The notes below the pieces were generated by a model. The model was not told where the DNA came from. It saw only the letters and a program-made list of their open reading frames with translations, and did no database searches. A DNA stretch of 64,000 nucleotides. It comes from Phycisphaerae bacterium. Lineage in GTDB: Bacteria > Planctomycetota > Phycisphaerae > Phycisphaerales > UBA1924. The stretch is from positions 124,001 through 188,000 of the forward strand of contig JAEUIW010000001.1 of assembly GCA_016794925.1 (NCBI GenBank). Direction: 5' to 3'. A program made the position numbers and the translations under genes. Below are positions 25,519 through 33,252 of this stretch, in pieces (the first letter of the stretch is position 1; each line of letters begins with the position of its first letter).

Positions 25519-26423
25519 TCCGCATCGAGAACATCGCCATGCGATTCGGCAAGACCGCCGCGGTGAACGGGGTCTCGCTGCACCTCGACTCCGGGGACAG
25601 CGTGGCCCTCTGGGGCGCCAACGGTGCCGGCAAGACGACGCTCATACGCTGCGTGCTGGGGCTGCTCAGGTATCGGGGTCGTATCACGCTGGGGGGCCAC
25701 GACGTCCGCCGGCACGGCAAACGGGCGCGGCTGCTCGTCGGCTACGTGCCTCAGGAAATCGGGTTCTACGACGACTTGGGGGTTGCGGAGGCCGTTCGGT
25801 TCTTCGGCCGACTCAAGGGTCTCAGTCACGCCGATGCGGGGGCGACCCTCGACAGGGTCGGGCTCCATGGGCACGAGCACAAGCGCATCCGTGAACTCTC
25901 GGGTGGGATGAAGCAGCGCCTCGCGCTGGCGATCGCGCTGCTGGGGGATCCCGCCGTGCTGGTGCTCGACGAGGTCACCGCCAGCCTCGACGCCGTGGGC
26001 CGCGGCGAGTTCCTGGCGCTGCTGGAGCAGTTGTCAGGCATGGGCCGTACGCTCCTGTTCGCCTCCCACCGCATCGAGGAAGTCGCCTCACTCGCCAAGC
26101 GGGTCGCCGTGCTCGAGCACGGGAGGCTCAAGGAGGTCGTGCCCTGCGGCGACTTTGCGGCGCGAATCGCAAGGAACGCGGTGCTTCACCTCTCGATTGC
26201 GGCGCCGATCCGGAAACGTGCGGTTGAATTGCTCAGCGCGGAGGGCCTGGCGCCCCAGCTCAATGGGGCCGGTCTCCTGGTCCCCGTTGCGCCCGAGCAC
26301 AAGGCGGTCCCGTTCCGGATCCTCGCGGACGCCCACATTCCGGTTGACGACTTTGAGTTGGTATCGCACGAGCACGCGGCCCGGATCGGAACGGAGCGGA
26401 TGCCCGAGGAGGACCGACCATGA
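25515..26423 (+). CDS. nosF: NosF, ABC transporter ATP-binding protein
   Basis: 302 aa. Walker A GANGAGKTT (34-42), Q-loop YVPQEIGFYDD, signature LSGGMKQRLALA and Walker B AVLVLDEVTASLD are all intact, followed by the switch His in FASHRIEEV. The last 80 residues form a small extra domain. It energises NosY and, with NosD, supports NosZ copper-site maturation; a sulfur species is the suspected cargo in other systems. It overlaps nosD and nosY as ATGA. Confidence 0.94.
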   Translation: MIRIENIAMRFGKTAAVNGVSLHLDSGDSVALWGANGAGKTTLIRCVLGLLRYRGRITLGGHDVRRHGKRARLLVGYVPQEIGFYDDLGVAEAVRFFGRLKGLSHADAGATLDRVGLHGHEHKRIRELSGGMKQRLALAIALLGDPAVLVLDEVTASLDAVGRGEFLALLEQLSGMGRTLLFASHRIEEVASLAKRVAVLEHGRLKEVVPCGDFAARIARNAVLHLSIAAPIRKRAVELLSAEGLAPQLNGAGLLVPVAPEHKAVPFRILADAHIPVDDFELVSHEHAARIGTERMPEEDRP

Positions 26424-27301
26424 GCGCGCTGGGCATTCTCCCAACCGTGGGCGTCGAGCGGACGCCGCCATCGGTGCTACGGAACACCATGACGATCGCG
26501 CAACGTGAACTGCGAGAGGCCGTGCGCAGCCGCTGGTTCCTGCTCTACACGCTGGCGTTTGCCGTGCTGGGTCTTGCCGTCTCCTTCGTGTCGGCATCCG
26601 GAAGCGGGGGTTCCGGTCTGTCGGGCTTCGGTCGTACCACCGCGGGCCTGGTCAACATTGTTCTGCTTGTCGTTCCGCTGATGGCGCTGACGGCGGGCGC
26701 GGCGTCGATCGCTTCCGATCGCGAACGCGGCATGTTGTCGTATGTCTTCGCTCAGCCGGTGTGGCGCCTGGAAGTTCTGCTCGGCAAGTACATCGGGCTG
26801 GCGGCGTCCCTCCTGGCGAGCCTCTCCCTGGGGCTCGGCGCCTGCGCGGTGATCCTGGCGTGGAAGGGAATCGCCGCGCGGCCCGCCAGCATTGTCTGGC
26901 TGACGGGCCTTTCGTTCGCGCTCGCGCTGGGCATGCTGAGCGTGGGGATGCTGATCTCCGCTCTGGCTCGCAAAGCGTCGGTCGCTGTCGGCACCGCGAT
27001 CTTTGTCTGGCTCATCCTGGTGTTCGTTTCGGACTTGGCGCTGATGGCCGGAACCGTCGCCCTGCGGCTGCGCATCGAGGAGCTCTTCTTGCTATCGCTG
27101 CTGAACCCGCTGCAGGTCTTCAAGATGTGGACCCTGCATGGCGTCGATGCGACGCTGGACGTTCTGGGCCCCGCCGGCCTCTACGCCAGCGAGGAGTACG
27201 GGGCGCGGCTGCATGTGATGTTCGGCGCGTTCATGCTCGCCTGGGTGGTGCTGCCGCTCTCCGCGGCCGCGGCGATGCTCTCCCGGAGGTCCCCGCTATG
27301 A
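26420..27301 (+). CDS. nosY: NosY, ABC transporter permease
   Basis: 293 aa. About six hydrophobic helices: WFLLYTLAFAVLGLAVSF, GLVNIVLLVVPLMALTAG, a SLLASLSLGLGACAVILAW segment, two near 165-215 and a C-terminal FMLAWVVLPLSAAAAML. The SIASDRERGMLSYVFAQPV segment after the second helix is typical of ABC-2 permeases in this group. It forms the membrane channel with NosF. Stop and start overlap with nosL. Confidence 0.93.
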   Translation: MSALGILPTVGVERTPPSVLRNTMTIAQRELREAVRSRWFLLYTLAFAVLGLAVSFVSASGSGGSGLSGFGRTTAGLVNIVLLVVPLMALTAGAASIASDRERGMLSYVFAQPVWRLEVLLGKYIGLAASLLASLSLGLGACAVILAWKGIAARPASIVWLTGLSFALALGMLSVGMLISALARKASVAVGTAIFVWLILVFVSDLALMAGTVALRLRIEELFLLSLLNPLQVFKMWTLHGVDATLDVLGPAGLYASEEYGARLHVMFGAFMLAWVVLPLSAAAAMLSRRSPL

Positions 27302-27795
27302 GACTGTTGTTGCGGCCCATCCTGTGTGCGGGATTGACCGTCGCTGGGGCGTGTCACCGGGACGATCACTCCGGCCCTCCGACGTTGCGGCTGGGTCGCG
27401 ATGCGTGCTCCGAGTGCGGGATGACGATTCACGATGAGCGGAGCGCGGCCGCGATCCTCGTCGATCGGGACGGCAGGAGCGACTACTTGCTCTTCGACGA
27501 CATCGGGTGCCTCCTGGACGCCCAGCGGTCCAAGGGGAGTGAGGTCAAGGCCCTTGGTCGTTTCGTGCACGACCAGGTCGGTGGCGACTGGTTGCGCGGG
27601 GAGGTTGCGATCTTTCTCGCCACGGACGGCTCGAAGCTCCGCACGCCGATGGCCTCCGGCGTGGCCGCGTTCGCCGACCAAACCGCCGCCACGAACGGAC
27701 AACGGAAGTATGGTGGGGAGATTCTGGACCTGGATGGGCTGGTCGAGTGGCGGCAGCGCCAGGCGGAACGGCGCGGGGCCAGGCCGGGTGGGTGA
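27298..27795 (+). CDS. nosL: NosL copper-binding lipoprotein
   Basis: 165 aa from ATG 27298. The N-terminus has a lipobox, VAGAC, with C19 as the acylated residue. The metal-site segment CSECGM (37-42) sits where NosL proteins place the Cys-Met copper ligands, followed by the family's YLLFDDIGCLL strand. NosL is an outer- or cytoplasmic-membrane copper chaperone that delivers Cu(I) to NosZ through NosDFY. It is last in the tight overlapping set; the Rrf2 gene starts 22 bp later. Confidence 0.93.
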   Translation: MRLLLRPILCAGLTVAGACHRDDHSGPPTLRLGRDACSECGMTIHDERSAAAILVDRDGRSDYLLFDDIGCLLDAQRSKGSEVKALGRFVHDQVGGDWLRGEVAIFLATDGSKLRTPMASGVAAFADQTAATNGQRKYGGEILDLDGLVEWRQRQAERRGARPGG

Positions 27796-27817
27796 CCGCT
27801 CCGGAACGGGGACACGC

Positions 27818-28276
27818 ATGATCTCACAGACCATTGAATACGCGCTCCGAGCCATGAGCAGCCTGGCTTCGCTGCGGGGAGTCGCGTCCACAAGCGAGGC
27901 GATCGCGACCGCGACGAGCATCCCGCGGGCGTATCTGTCAAAGGTCATGCGCGACCTGGTCCGGGCCGAACTGGTGCGGTCATTCCGGGGTCCGCATGGG
28001 GGCTTCAAGCTGGCCCGCGAAGCCGACGCGATCACCCTTCTGGACATCGTCAACGCGGTCGACCCGATCCGACGAGCCGCCGGTTGTCCTCTGGAAGATC
28101 CACTCCACTCCGGGCGTTGCCCGCTGCGCCGGTGCCTGGATGATGCGGTTGAACTTATGGAAGATCGACTGCGGAGCACCTCCCTGGGCAGCGTGCTGTC
28201 CGGCTTGGACAGGACGCGAGACCATCGCACCCACAAGGCTCCGCCGGCGCCACACCGCGTGAAGAGGTCCGCATGA
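27818..28276 (+). CDS. Rrf2-family regulator with three-Cys Fe-S site, NsrR-like
   Basis: 152 aa from ATG 27818. An N-terminal winged helix (AYLSKVMRDLVRAELVRSFRGPHGGF) is followed by a long helix and a ligand loop with C90, C101 and C106. Three Cys in this loop hold a [2Fe-2S] or [4Fe-4S] cluster in NsrR and IscR. Placed 22 bp after nosL, it may sense nitric oxide or redox state and control nos genes. This is the NsrR-type reading, but IscR-like roles cannot be excluded. Its stop overlaps the next gene's start by 4 bp. Confidence 0.88.
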   Translation: MISQTIEYALRAMSSLASLRGVASTSEAIATATSIPRAYLSKVMRDLVRAELVRSFRGPHGGFKLAREADAITLLDIVNAVDPIRRAAGCPLEDPLHSGRCPLRRCLDDAVELMEDRLRSTSLGSVLSGLDRTRDHRTHKAPPAPHRVKRSA

Positions 28277-28995
28277 GAATCGCGTTACCCGGACGCACAT
28301 TGTCGTGGTTCTGCGCCGCCGCCGTGCTGGGAGCGTGTTCGCATGAACGCATCTCGGAGTCGGCCATTCCCCGTCCAGAGCCTCCCCCGGCCGACAGGAT
28401 CGCGACGGACGAGATCGCAACATCGATGGACACGTACTACCTGAGTGCGTGCGCCCAGTGCGGTGGGCTGCTGGGCACCCGAGGAGACGCGCCCGAGGTT
28501 GTCCACAATGTTCGGCGCTACCGTGTATGTTCCAGCGCGTGCGCCGCGGCGTTCAACCTCGCACCGGAGGCATGCGTCGAGCGGGTGAACGCCATCATGA
28601 TCGCGGACCAGCGTCCGTATTACCCGCTCGCGGTGTCGCTCGTGTCGGGGCGGCCGCTCGGCCCACATCCGGTTGAGTTCGTCTGGGGGAATCGGCTGTT
28701 TCGGGCGTCCGATCCGGCCGAGCGCGACCTGATCCTCTCGGACCCGGTTCGGTATGTGCGCCAACTCAACCGGGCGGTCCTCGCCGCCCAGTCTTCGAGC
28801 TACGGCATGCCCGACAAGTGCCCGGTGCAGGGCGACATCCTCCCGAGTGATGTGCCCATTGACATCGTGGTTGCCAATCGCATGGTCCGCGTGTGTTGCG
28901 GCCGCTGCGCCCGCGTGGTCAGAGCGAGGCCGTACCAGTACCTGGGAATGGTGGAGTACGCGAACAAGCACCGCTCGGACGCGCAGCCGCCATGA
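28273..28995 (+). CDS. Lipoprotein with two YHS-like Cys modules in the nos cluster
   Basis: 240 aa. The signal ends in a lipobox, LGAC, with C22 acylated. Module one has CAQC (60-63), then RVCSSAC with C86 and C90 and an F-x-x-x-P segment. Module two has CPVQGD at 183, then RVCCGRC with C208, C209 and C212 and a PYQYL segment. This is the same CP(I/V)...CCxxC plan seen in the protein at 16427-17287 and in YHS/TRASH metal proteins. It is coupled to the Rrf2 gene and lies among nos genes, so a copper chaperone or sensor for NosZ is a reasonable guess. It is not a named nos gene. Confidence 0.68.
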   Translation: MRIALPGRTLSWFCAAAVLGACSHERISESAIPRPEPPPADRIATDEIATSMDTYYLSACAQCGGLLGTRGDAPEVVHNVRRYRVCSSACAAAFNLAPEACVERVNAIMIADQRPYYPLAVSLVSGRPLGPHPVEFVWGNRLFRASDPAERDLILSDPVRYVRQLNRAVLAAQSSSYGMPDKCPVQGDILPSDVPIDIVVANRMVRVCCGRCARVVRARPYQYLGMVEYANKHRSDAQPP

Positions 28996-29027
28996 GCCCG
29001 CGCAACGCGGACACGGCGTGCAACCGC

Positions 29028-29043
29028 GGATATCCGGGTATCC
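29028..29043. promoter_or_regulatory. Inverted repeat upstream of the second Rrf2 gene, possible operator
   Basis: GGATA (29028-29032) and TATCC (29039-29043) flank a 6-bp centre, TCCGGG. The element lies about 50 bp before the second Rrf2 gene start, where autoregulatory Rrf2 operators are common. The arms are short and only one copy was seen, so chance is possible. Confidence 0.35.
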
Positions 29044-29094
29044 TCATCGGGTGCTGTTCAAGTTCCGTGACGCGCCTCCCGGGGAGTCCGACCC

Positions 29095-29550
29095 ATGCTC
29101 TCACAGACCATCGAGTACGCGCTGCGGGCGATGACATTCCTCGCGTCGACCGACGCCGGCGCATCGTTGAACAGCGAGGCAATCGCGGAGCGTACCCAGG
29201 TCCCCAAGGGCTACTTGTCCAAGATCCTGCGCGACCTGGTGGTGGCGGAGCTGATCGTGTCGCGGCGCGGGCCCAACGGGGGGTTTGCACTCGGTCGCTC
29301 TCCCGGCAGGATCTCCATGCTCGACGTGGTCAACGCGGTCGATCCGATTCCCAGAATCAAGAAATGCCCGCTGGGGAACCCGGCGCACATCCAGCTCTGC
29401 CCGCTCCATCGCCGGCTGGACGACGCCATCGCCACGATCGAGCGGGATTTCGAGCAAACGACCTTGGCCGAGGTCATCGAGTCCAGCGCCAAGGTCGGCG
29501 GCCAGTGTCGGACCCTGGTCTCTGCCACGATCCGCGGCGACAAGCGGTAG
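29095..29550 (+). CDS. Rrf2-family regulator, paralogue lacking the third loop Cys
   Basis: 151 aa. The winged helix (KGYLSKILRDLVVAELIVSRRGPNGGF) is very similar to that of the gene at 27818. The ligand loop keeps C91 and C102 but has His/Arg where the first paralogue has C106 (CPLHRR instead of CPLRRC). A further Cys, C137, lies near the C-terminus. Rrf2 proteins with a non-Cys fourth or third ligand exist, so a cluster may still bind with altered sensitivity. It has its own 100-bp upstream region with a possible operator and probably its own promoter. A separate role in NO or redox sensing is inferred. Confidence 0.85.
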   Translation: MLSQTIEYALRAMTFLASTDAGASLNSEAIAERTQVPKGYLSKILRDLVVAELIVSRRGPNGGFALGRSPGRISMLDVVNAVDPIPRIKKCPLGNPAHIQLCPLHRRLDDAIATIERDFEQTTLAEVIESSAKVGGQCRTLVSATIRGDKR

Positions 29551-29593
29551 GGCCGTCGCGTCGTTCGCCGGCCGCGGAGAAAAGGGCGAGTTG

Positions 29594-30262
29594 ATGCGCG
29601 CGAATCGTCCGAGCGTGGACGCACGCCGACCCCTTCGAAGCGGTTGTGCCGCGGCATTCCCTGATCCGCTGCCGCATGAGCCCGCCCTGCTTCTCCGCCG
29701 CTGGCTCGATGACGCCGAAGAGGCCGTTGCAGAAGACTTCAACGCCATGGTGCTCGCGACGGCATCCGCGGCGGGGGCTCCCTCTGCACGCGTTGTCTTG
29801 TGTAAGCAGATCGAGCCAGCGCCGCCCGCGGTTGTCTTCTATACCAACTACGAGAGTCGGAAAGGACGGGAGCTGGAAGCGAACCCCCGCGCCGCCGGCG
29901 TGTTCTACTGGCCCGCGCTCAAACGGCAAGCGCGGGTCGAGGGAGCGGTGGTCCGCACCACCGAAGCGGAGAGCGATGAGTATTTCCGCTCCCGGCCGCT
30001 GCTCTCGCGGCTTGGGGCCATTGCCAGTCGGCAGAGCCAGCCCCTTCCCTCCCGCACCGCGCTTGCGGTGCGCGTGGCGAGGGCCGCGCTCACGCCCGGC
30101 GCCGCGGCCCGCCGCCCGCCGTCGTGGGGCGGCTTCCGCATGTTGCTCGACCGGATCGAGCTTTGGGCTGCCGGGGCGGGTCGGCTGCACGACCGTGTTC
30201 TGTGGATCCGGGTGCCGTCGAGCGACCCGACTCGCTGGACCTCGACGCGCCTGTTTCCCTGA
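29594..30262 (+). CDS. pdxH: Pyridoxamine/pyridoxine 5'-phosphate oxidase
   Basis: 222 aa from ATG 29594. PdxH makes pyridoxal 5'-phosphate with FMN and oxygen. The split-barrel features are present: NAMVLATASAAGAPSARVVLCK (FMN site), FYTNYESRKGRELEANPRA, and a C-terminal WGGFRMLLDRIELWAAGAGRLHDR segment with a W-x-x-x-R-x-H-D-R-like closing motif. It starts 44 bp after the Rrf2 gene. No functional tie to nos genes is known, so co-location may be incidental. Confidence 0.9.
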   Translation: MRANRPSVDARRPLRSGCAAAFPDPLPHEPALLLRRWLDDAEEAVAEDFNAMVLATASAAGAPSARVVLCKQIEPAPPAVVFYTNYESRKGRELEANPRAAGVFYWPALKRQARVEGAVVRTTEAESDEYFRSRPLLSRLGAIASRQSQPLPSRTALAVRVARAALTPGAAARRPPSWGGFRMLLDRIELWAAGAGRLHDRVLWIRVPSSDPTRWTSTRLFP

Positions 30263-30354
30263 CCCAACACAAGCCGTTCAGCGCTGTTCGGTGTGCCGAG
30301 GCCATTAACCAGAAAGGAGTTGGGCGTCGGGTTGAGCACAGAGACTCGGCACAT

Positions 30355-30438
30355 GGCCCCGGTGGGAGTCGAACCCACACTCCCCTTTCGAAGAAGCGGA
30401 TTTTAAGTCCGCTGCGTCTGCCGTTCCGCCACGGGGCC
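30355..30438 (-). tRNA. tRNA-Leu (anticodon TAA)
   Basis: 84 nt on the minus strand. Acceptor arms GGCCCCG/CGGGGCC pair perfectly; the D arm holds GGCGGAACGGCAGACGC; the anticodon stem GCGGA/TCCGC encloses loop CTTAAAA with anticodon TAA; a long variable arm (TTCTTCGAAAGGGGA) is typical of Leu; the T arm has TTCGACT. No CCA is encoded. Part of it (30400-30428) is repeated at 19633-19660. Confidence 0.96.
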
Positions 30439-30514
30439 GAAGCGCCGGATTCTACTGGGTAACGGATGGAGCGTGCGCGGCCGCGCACGCGTGTCCCCCG
30501 CGAGGCAGCGGGGC

Positions 30515-32005
30515 TCATGAGAAGACGGCGCCGTGCCAGGTTTTCTTGCCGCGGCGGATGGCCAGGAGCTTGCCGGCGTGCAGGTCGGAGCGGGTGACGA
30601 GCTTGTCGGGGGCGACCGGCGCGCCGTTCAGAGAGATGGCGCCGGCGGCGAGCCACTCTCGGGCCTCACGCTTGCTGGAGGCGACCTTGGTGTGCACGAG
30701 CAGGTCGGCGATGGCGGCGCCGGGACCGTCGAGCATGGTGATGGGGTTCACGCTGTCGGGCGGCTTGGCAAGCATGGCGTCGAGCGCGGCGGCGGCGTCG
30801 CCCTCGCCGGGCCTGGCGAACAGGGCGGCGGTGCGCGATTCGGCCTCGCGGAGGGCGGCCTCGCCGTGGAGCAGGAGCGTGGCCGCGCGAGCCAGGCTCT
30901 TCTGGGCGAAGCGGGCTCCGGGTTCCTCGGCGTGCGCGGCTTCGATGTCCTCGATTTCGGCGCGGGACAGGAGCGTGAAGACGCGGAGGAAGCGGCCGAC
31001 ATCGGCATCGGCGGTGTTGAGCCAGAACTGGTAGTAGTCGAACGGGCTGGTGCGCTCGGCGGTGAGCCACACCGCGCCGGACTCGGTCTTGCCGAACTTC
31101 CCGCCGTCGGCTTTGGTGACGAGGGGGGCAGTGAGGCCGAAGGACTCGCCCGTCGGTAGATCGGTCAGGCCCGGCCGCATGCCCACTTTGGCTTGGAACG
31201 CCTCCAGCAGGAGCGCGGTTCGTGAGGCGTGCGGCTGGTCCTTGCGCATCGCATCGGCGATGAGCGCGAGCGCGTCGAGTTCCTTGGGCGACGCATGATT
31301 CTCGCAGAATGCCGTCGCCCGAGTACGAGCCCATCGTTCGATCAGATCGATGCCCCCGACGATGTTCCCCCATTGGTCGCTGCCGCCCATCTGCAGCGTC
31401 ACGCCATTCGCTTTGAACAAGTGCAGAAAGTCGTAGCTTTGCAGGACCATGTAGCTGAACTCGGTGTAGCTGATGCCCTGGTCGCGGGCCTCCAGTCGGT
31501 TGCGAACGGAGTCCTTCTTGACCATCTCGTTGACGGAGAAGTGCTTGCCCACGTCGCGCAGAATTTCCAGGTAGCCGAGTTTCGTCAGCCAATTCGCGTT
31601 GTTCACGATCGTTGCGGCATTCGCTCTGGTCCCCGAGAAATCCAGCAACCGTCCGAAGATGCGTTTCTGGCTCTCGACGTTCGCGTTGACCATTTCCTCC
31701 GTCATCAGCATCCGCTCGGCGCTCTTGCCCGACGGGTCACCGATCAGGCCCGTTCCACCTCCCATCACCACGACCGGCGAGTGCCCGTGGCGCTGAAAGT
31801 GGACCAGCATCATGATCGTGACGAGGTTGCCGATGGTCAGGGAGTCCGCTGTGGGGTCGTACCCGATGTAAGCGCGGCGGACACCGGATTTCAGGTGCGC
31901 CGCGAGTCCCGCCTCGTCGGTGCATTGATGGAGCAGGCCACGCCAGCGGAGTTCTTCGATGAACGAGCACGGGTCAGGGGTTGGTTGTGGGGTGGGGGGG
32001 GGCAT
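30515..32005 (-). CDS. tyrS: Tyrosyl-tRNA synthetase with variant HIGH motif and insertion
   Basis: 496 aa from ATG 32005. Class I TyrRS: YIGYDPTADSLTIGN (46-60) at the HIGH position, here TIGN; QMGGSDQWGN (205-214) for Tyr binding; and KFGKT (303-307) as the KMSKS equivalent. The C-terminus is an S4-like RNA-binding domain (KREAREWLAAGAISLNG). An insertion of about 60 residues (near 228-288) lies between the GGIDLI helix and TAPLVTKADG, which are normally a few residues apart, so it is longer than the usual 420 aa. It charges tRNA-Tyr in the cytoplasm. Gene order tyrS downstream of a UVR gene on the same strand. Confidence 0.93.
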   Translation of the reverse strand: MPPPTPQPTPDPCSFIEELRWRGLLHQCTDEAGLAAHLKSGVRRAYIGYDPTADSLTIGNLVTIMMLVHFQRHGHSPVVVMGGGTGLIGDPSGKSAERMLMTEEMVNANVESQKRIFGRLLDFSGTRANAATIVNNANWLTKLGYLEILRDVGKHFSVNEMVKKDSVRNRLEARDQGISYTEFSYMVLQSYDFLHLFKANGVTLQMGGSDQWGNIVGGIDLIERWARTRATAFCENHASPKELDALALIADAMRKDQPHASRTALLLEAFQAKVGMRPGLTDLPTGESFGLTAPLVTKADGGKFGKTESGAVWLTAERTSPFDYYQFWLNTADADVGRFLRVFTLLSRAEIEDIEAAHAEEPGARFAQKSLARAATLLLHGEAALREAESRTAALFARPGEGDAAAALDAMLAKPPDSVNPITMLDGPGAAIADLLVHTKVASSKREAREWLAAGAISLNGAPVAPDKLVTRSDLHAGKLLAIRRGKKTWHGAVFS

Positions 32006-32107
32006 GGCGAGAAAGATAGACGCGCATAGGGCGGGCCGAGCGCGGCTGGCGGAGGTGAGGGAGCGTGCGGGCCGAGACGGGTGAGGGGGTGCGTGCGGTC
32101 GGAGCGA

Positions 32108-32863
32108 TCAGGCCTCGCCGAGGAGCTTGAGCTCGTCGCGCAGGATGGCCGCGAGCTCGTAATTTTCTTCGCGGATTGCGGCGGCGAGGCGTTGGCGGAG
32201 CTCGGTCTTCTGGCTGACCGGGAGCTTGGGAACGAGGGCGTCACGCATGCCCTTGAGGAGCTGAACCTCGTTGCTCGACTCGAAGGCGTCAGTCTGGCCC
32301 GCCTCCGTGAAGTGACGGCGCAGGGCTTCGAGCCCCTCGTCGATGGCGTGGATCGCGGCCTTGGGCTCGTTGTCCTTGAGTGCCTGGCTGGCCATGGCAC
32401 GCGCGCGCATCATCGTGATGTAGGCACGGAAGGGCTCAAGGGCCTGGCGATCACCCTCGGTCTCGGCGTGCGTCGAACAGAGGTCGAGGACGCGGAGGTT
32501 GCGGCTGGTGTCCCGGACCACGCCGTCGAAATCCTCCAGCACCAGCAGGGCCATGTAGCGGTGGTAATACTGGACGGCTTCGTCGCGCAGCTCGCGGCAC
32601 TCCTCGGCGGTGAGGACGAAGCCAGCCGCCGAGCCGCGCTCCGAAACGTGCTCGTCCAAGCGCGATTCATGGTGTTCGAGGAGGCTCTCGTAGCCCTCGG
32701 GGCGCTCGCCGTCGGGGCGGCCCTCCGTATGCATCTGGAGGATGCCCAAGTCCAGGCGCATCTGGATGCGCGGCTCGTTGTCATCCCCCATGATGAGGCG
32801 GACATTGATCTTGCCCGTCTCGTAGGGCCATTCCTTCAGAAGCTTGGACAGGTCGGCGTTCAT
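32108..32863 (-). CDS. UVR (UvrB/UvrC) motif protein
   Basis: 251 aa from ATG 32863, which gives the natural MNADLSKLLKEWPYE beginning; an upstream in-frame start would add 15 residues. The N-terminal third includes INVRLIMGDDNEPRIQMRLDLGILQM, a beta strand block conserved in similar Planctomycete proteins by my recollection. A helical middle leads to a C-terminal UVR motif, LRQRLAAAIREENYELAAI, of the kind that mediates UvrB-UvrC contact. Function is unknown; protein-protein contact or stress-related regulation is likely. It lies 100 bp upstream of tyrS on the same strand. Confidence 0.7.
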   Translation of the reverse strand: MNADLSKLLKEWPYETGKINVRLIMGDDNEPRIQMRLDLGILQMHTEGRPDGERPEGYESLLEHHESRLDEHVSERGSAAGFVLTAEECRELRDEAVQYYHRYMALLVLEDFDGVVRDTSRNLRVLDLCSTHAETEGDRQALEPFRAYITMMRARAMASQALKDNEPKAAIHAIDEGLEALRRHFTEAGQTDAFESSNEVQLLKGMRDALVPKLPVSQKTELRQRLAAAIREENYELAAILRDELKLLGEA

Positions 32864-33252
32864 CCGATTCACATCCCCACGCTGCACGACGAGGCCCGGT
32901 CCACCCAAGCGGGCCGAGCCTCGGCTGTCCTGAATCGCGTCGCCCGAATCGTCGGGAGAGGCGGCAGGTGCGTGTACCGATGAAATATACGTCGCGATGG
33001 GTGTTCGGGCTCGATGGACGAGGGTGCTAGCTGCCGCTAACGCCCGATAAGGGTGGTTCTTGGCGCGCTCTTGACCGGCATGTGTCGATCGAGCACGGTC
33101 CGTAACTTGCCGAGGGAGTTCGATGCCTCAAGCATGATCCAACCCGGTTCGATGCAACCCTTTGGAGGAGGGCGGCGAACCGTGTGTTTGGCTGCCGCCC
33201 ACATCTCCGCAGCCGTCTTAGGCGGTTCTCGCCGCAAAGGTGGGTTTGATCA
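32864..33252. other. Divergent intergenic region, no gene identified
   Basis: About 390 bp between the leftward UVR gene and the rightward sigma factor gene. It must hold promoters for both. No box pair good enough to call was found. A TTTGGAGGAGG stretch near 33160 resembles a ribosome binding site but is followed by no plausible gene. No repeat or RNA gene was recognised. Confidence 0.4.
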
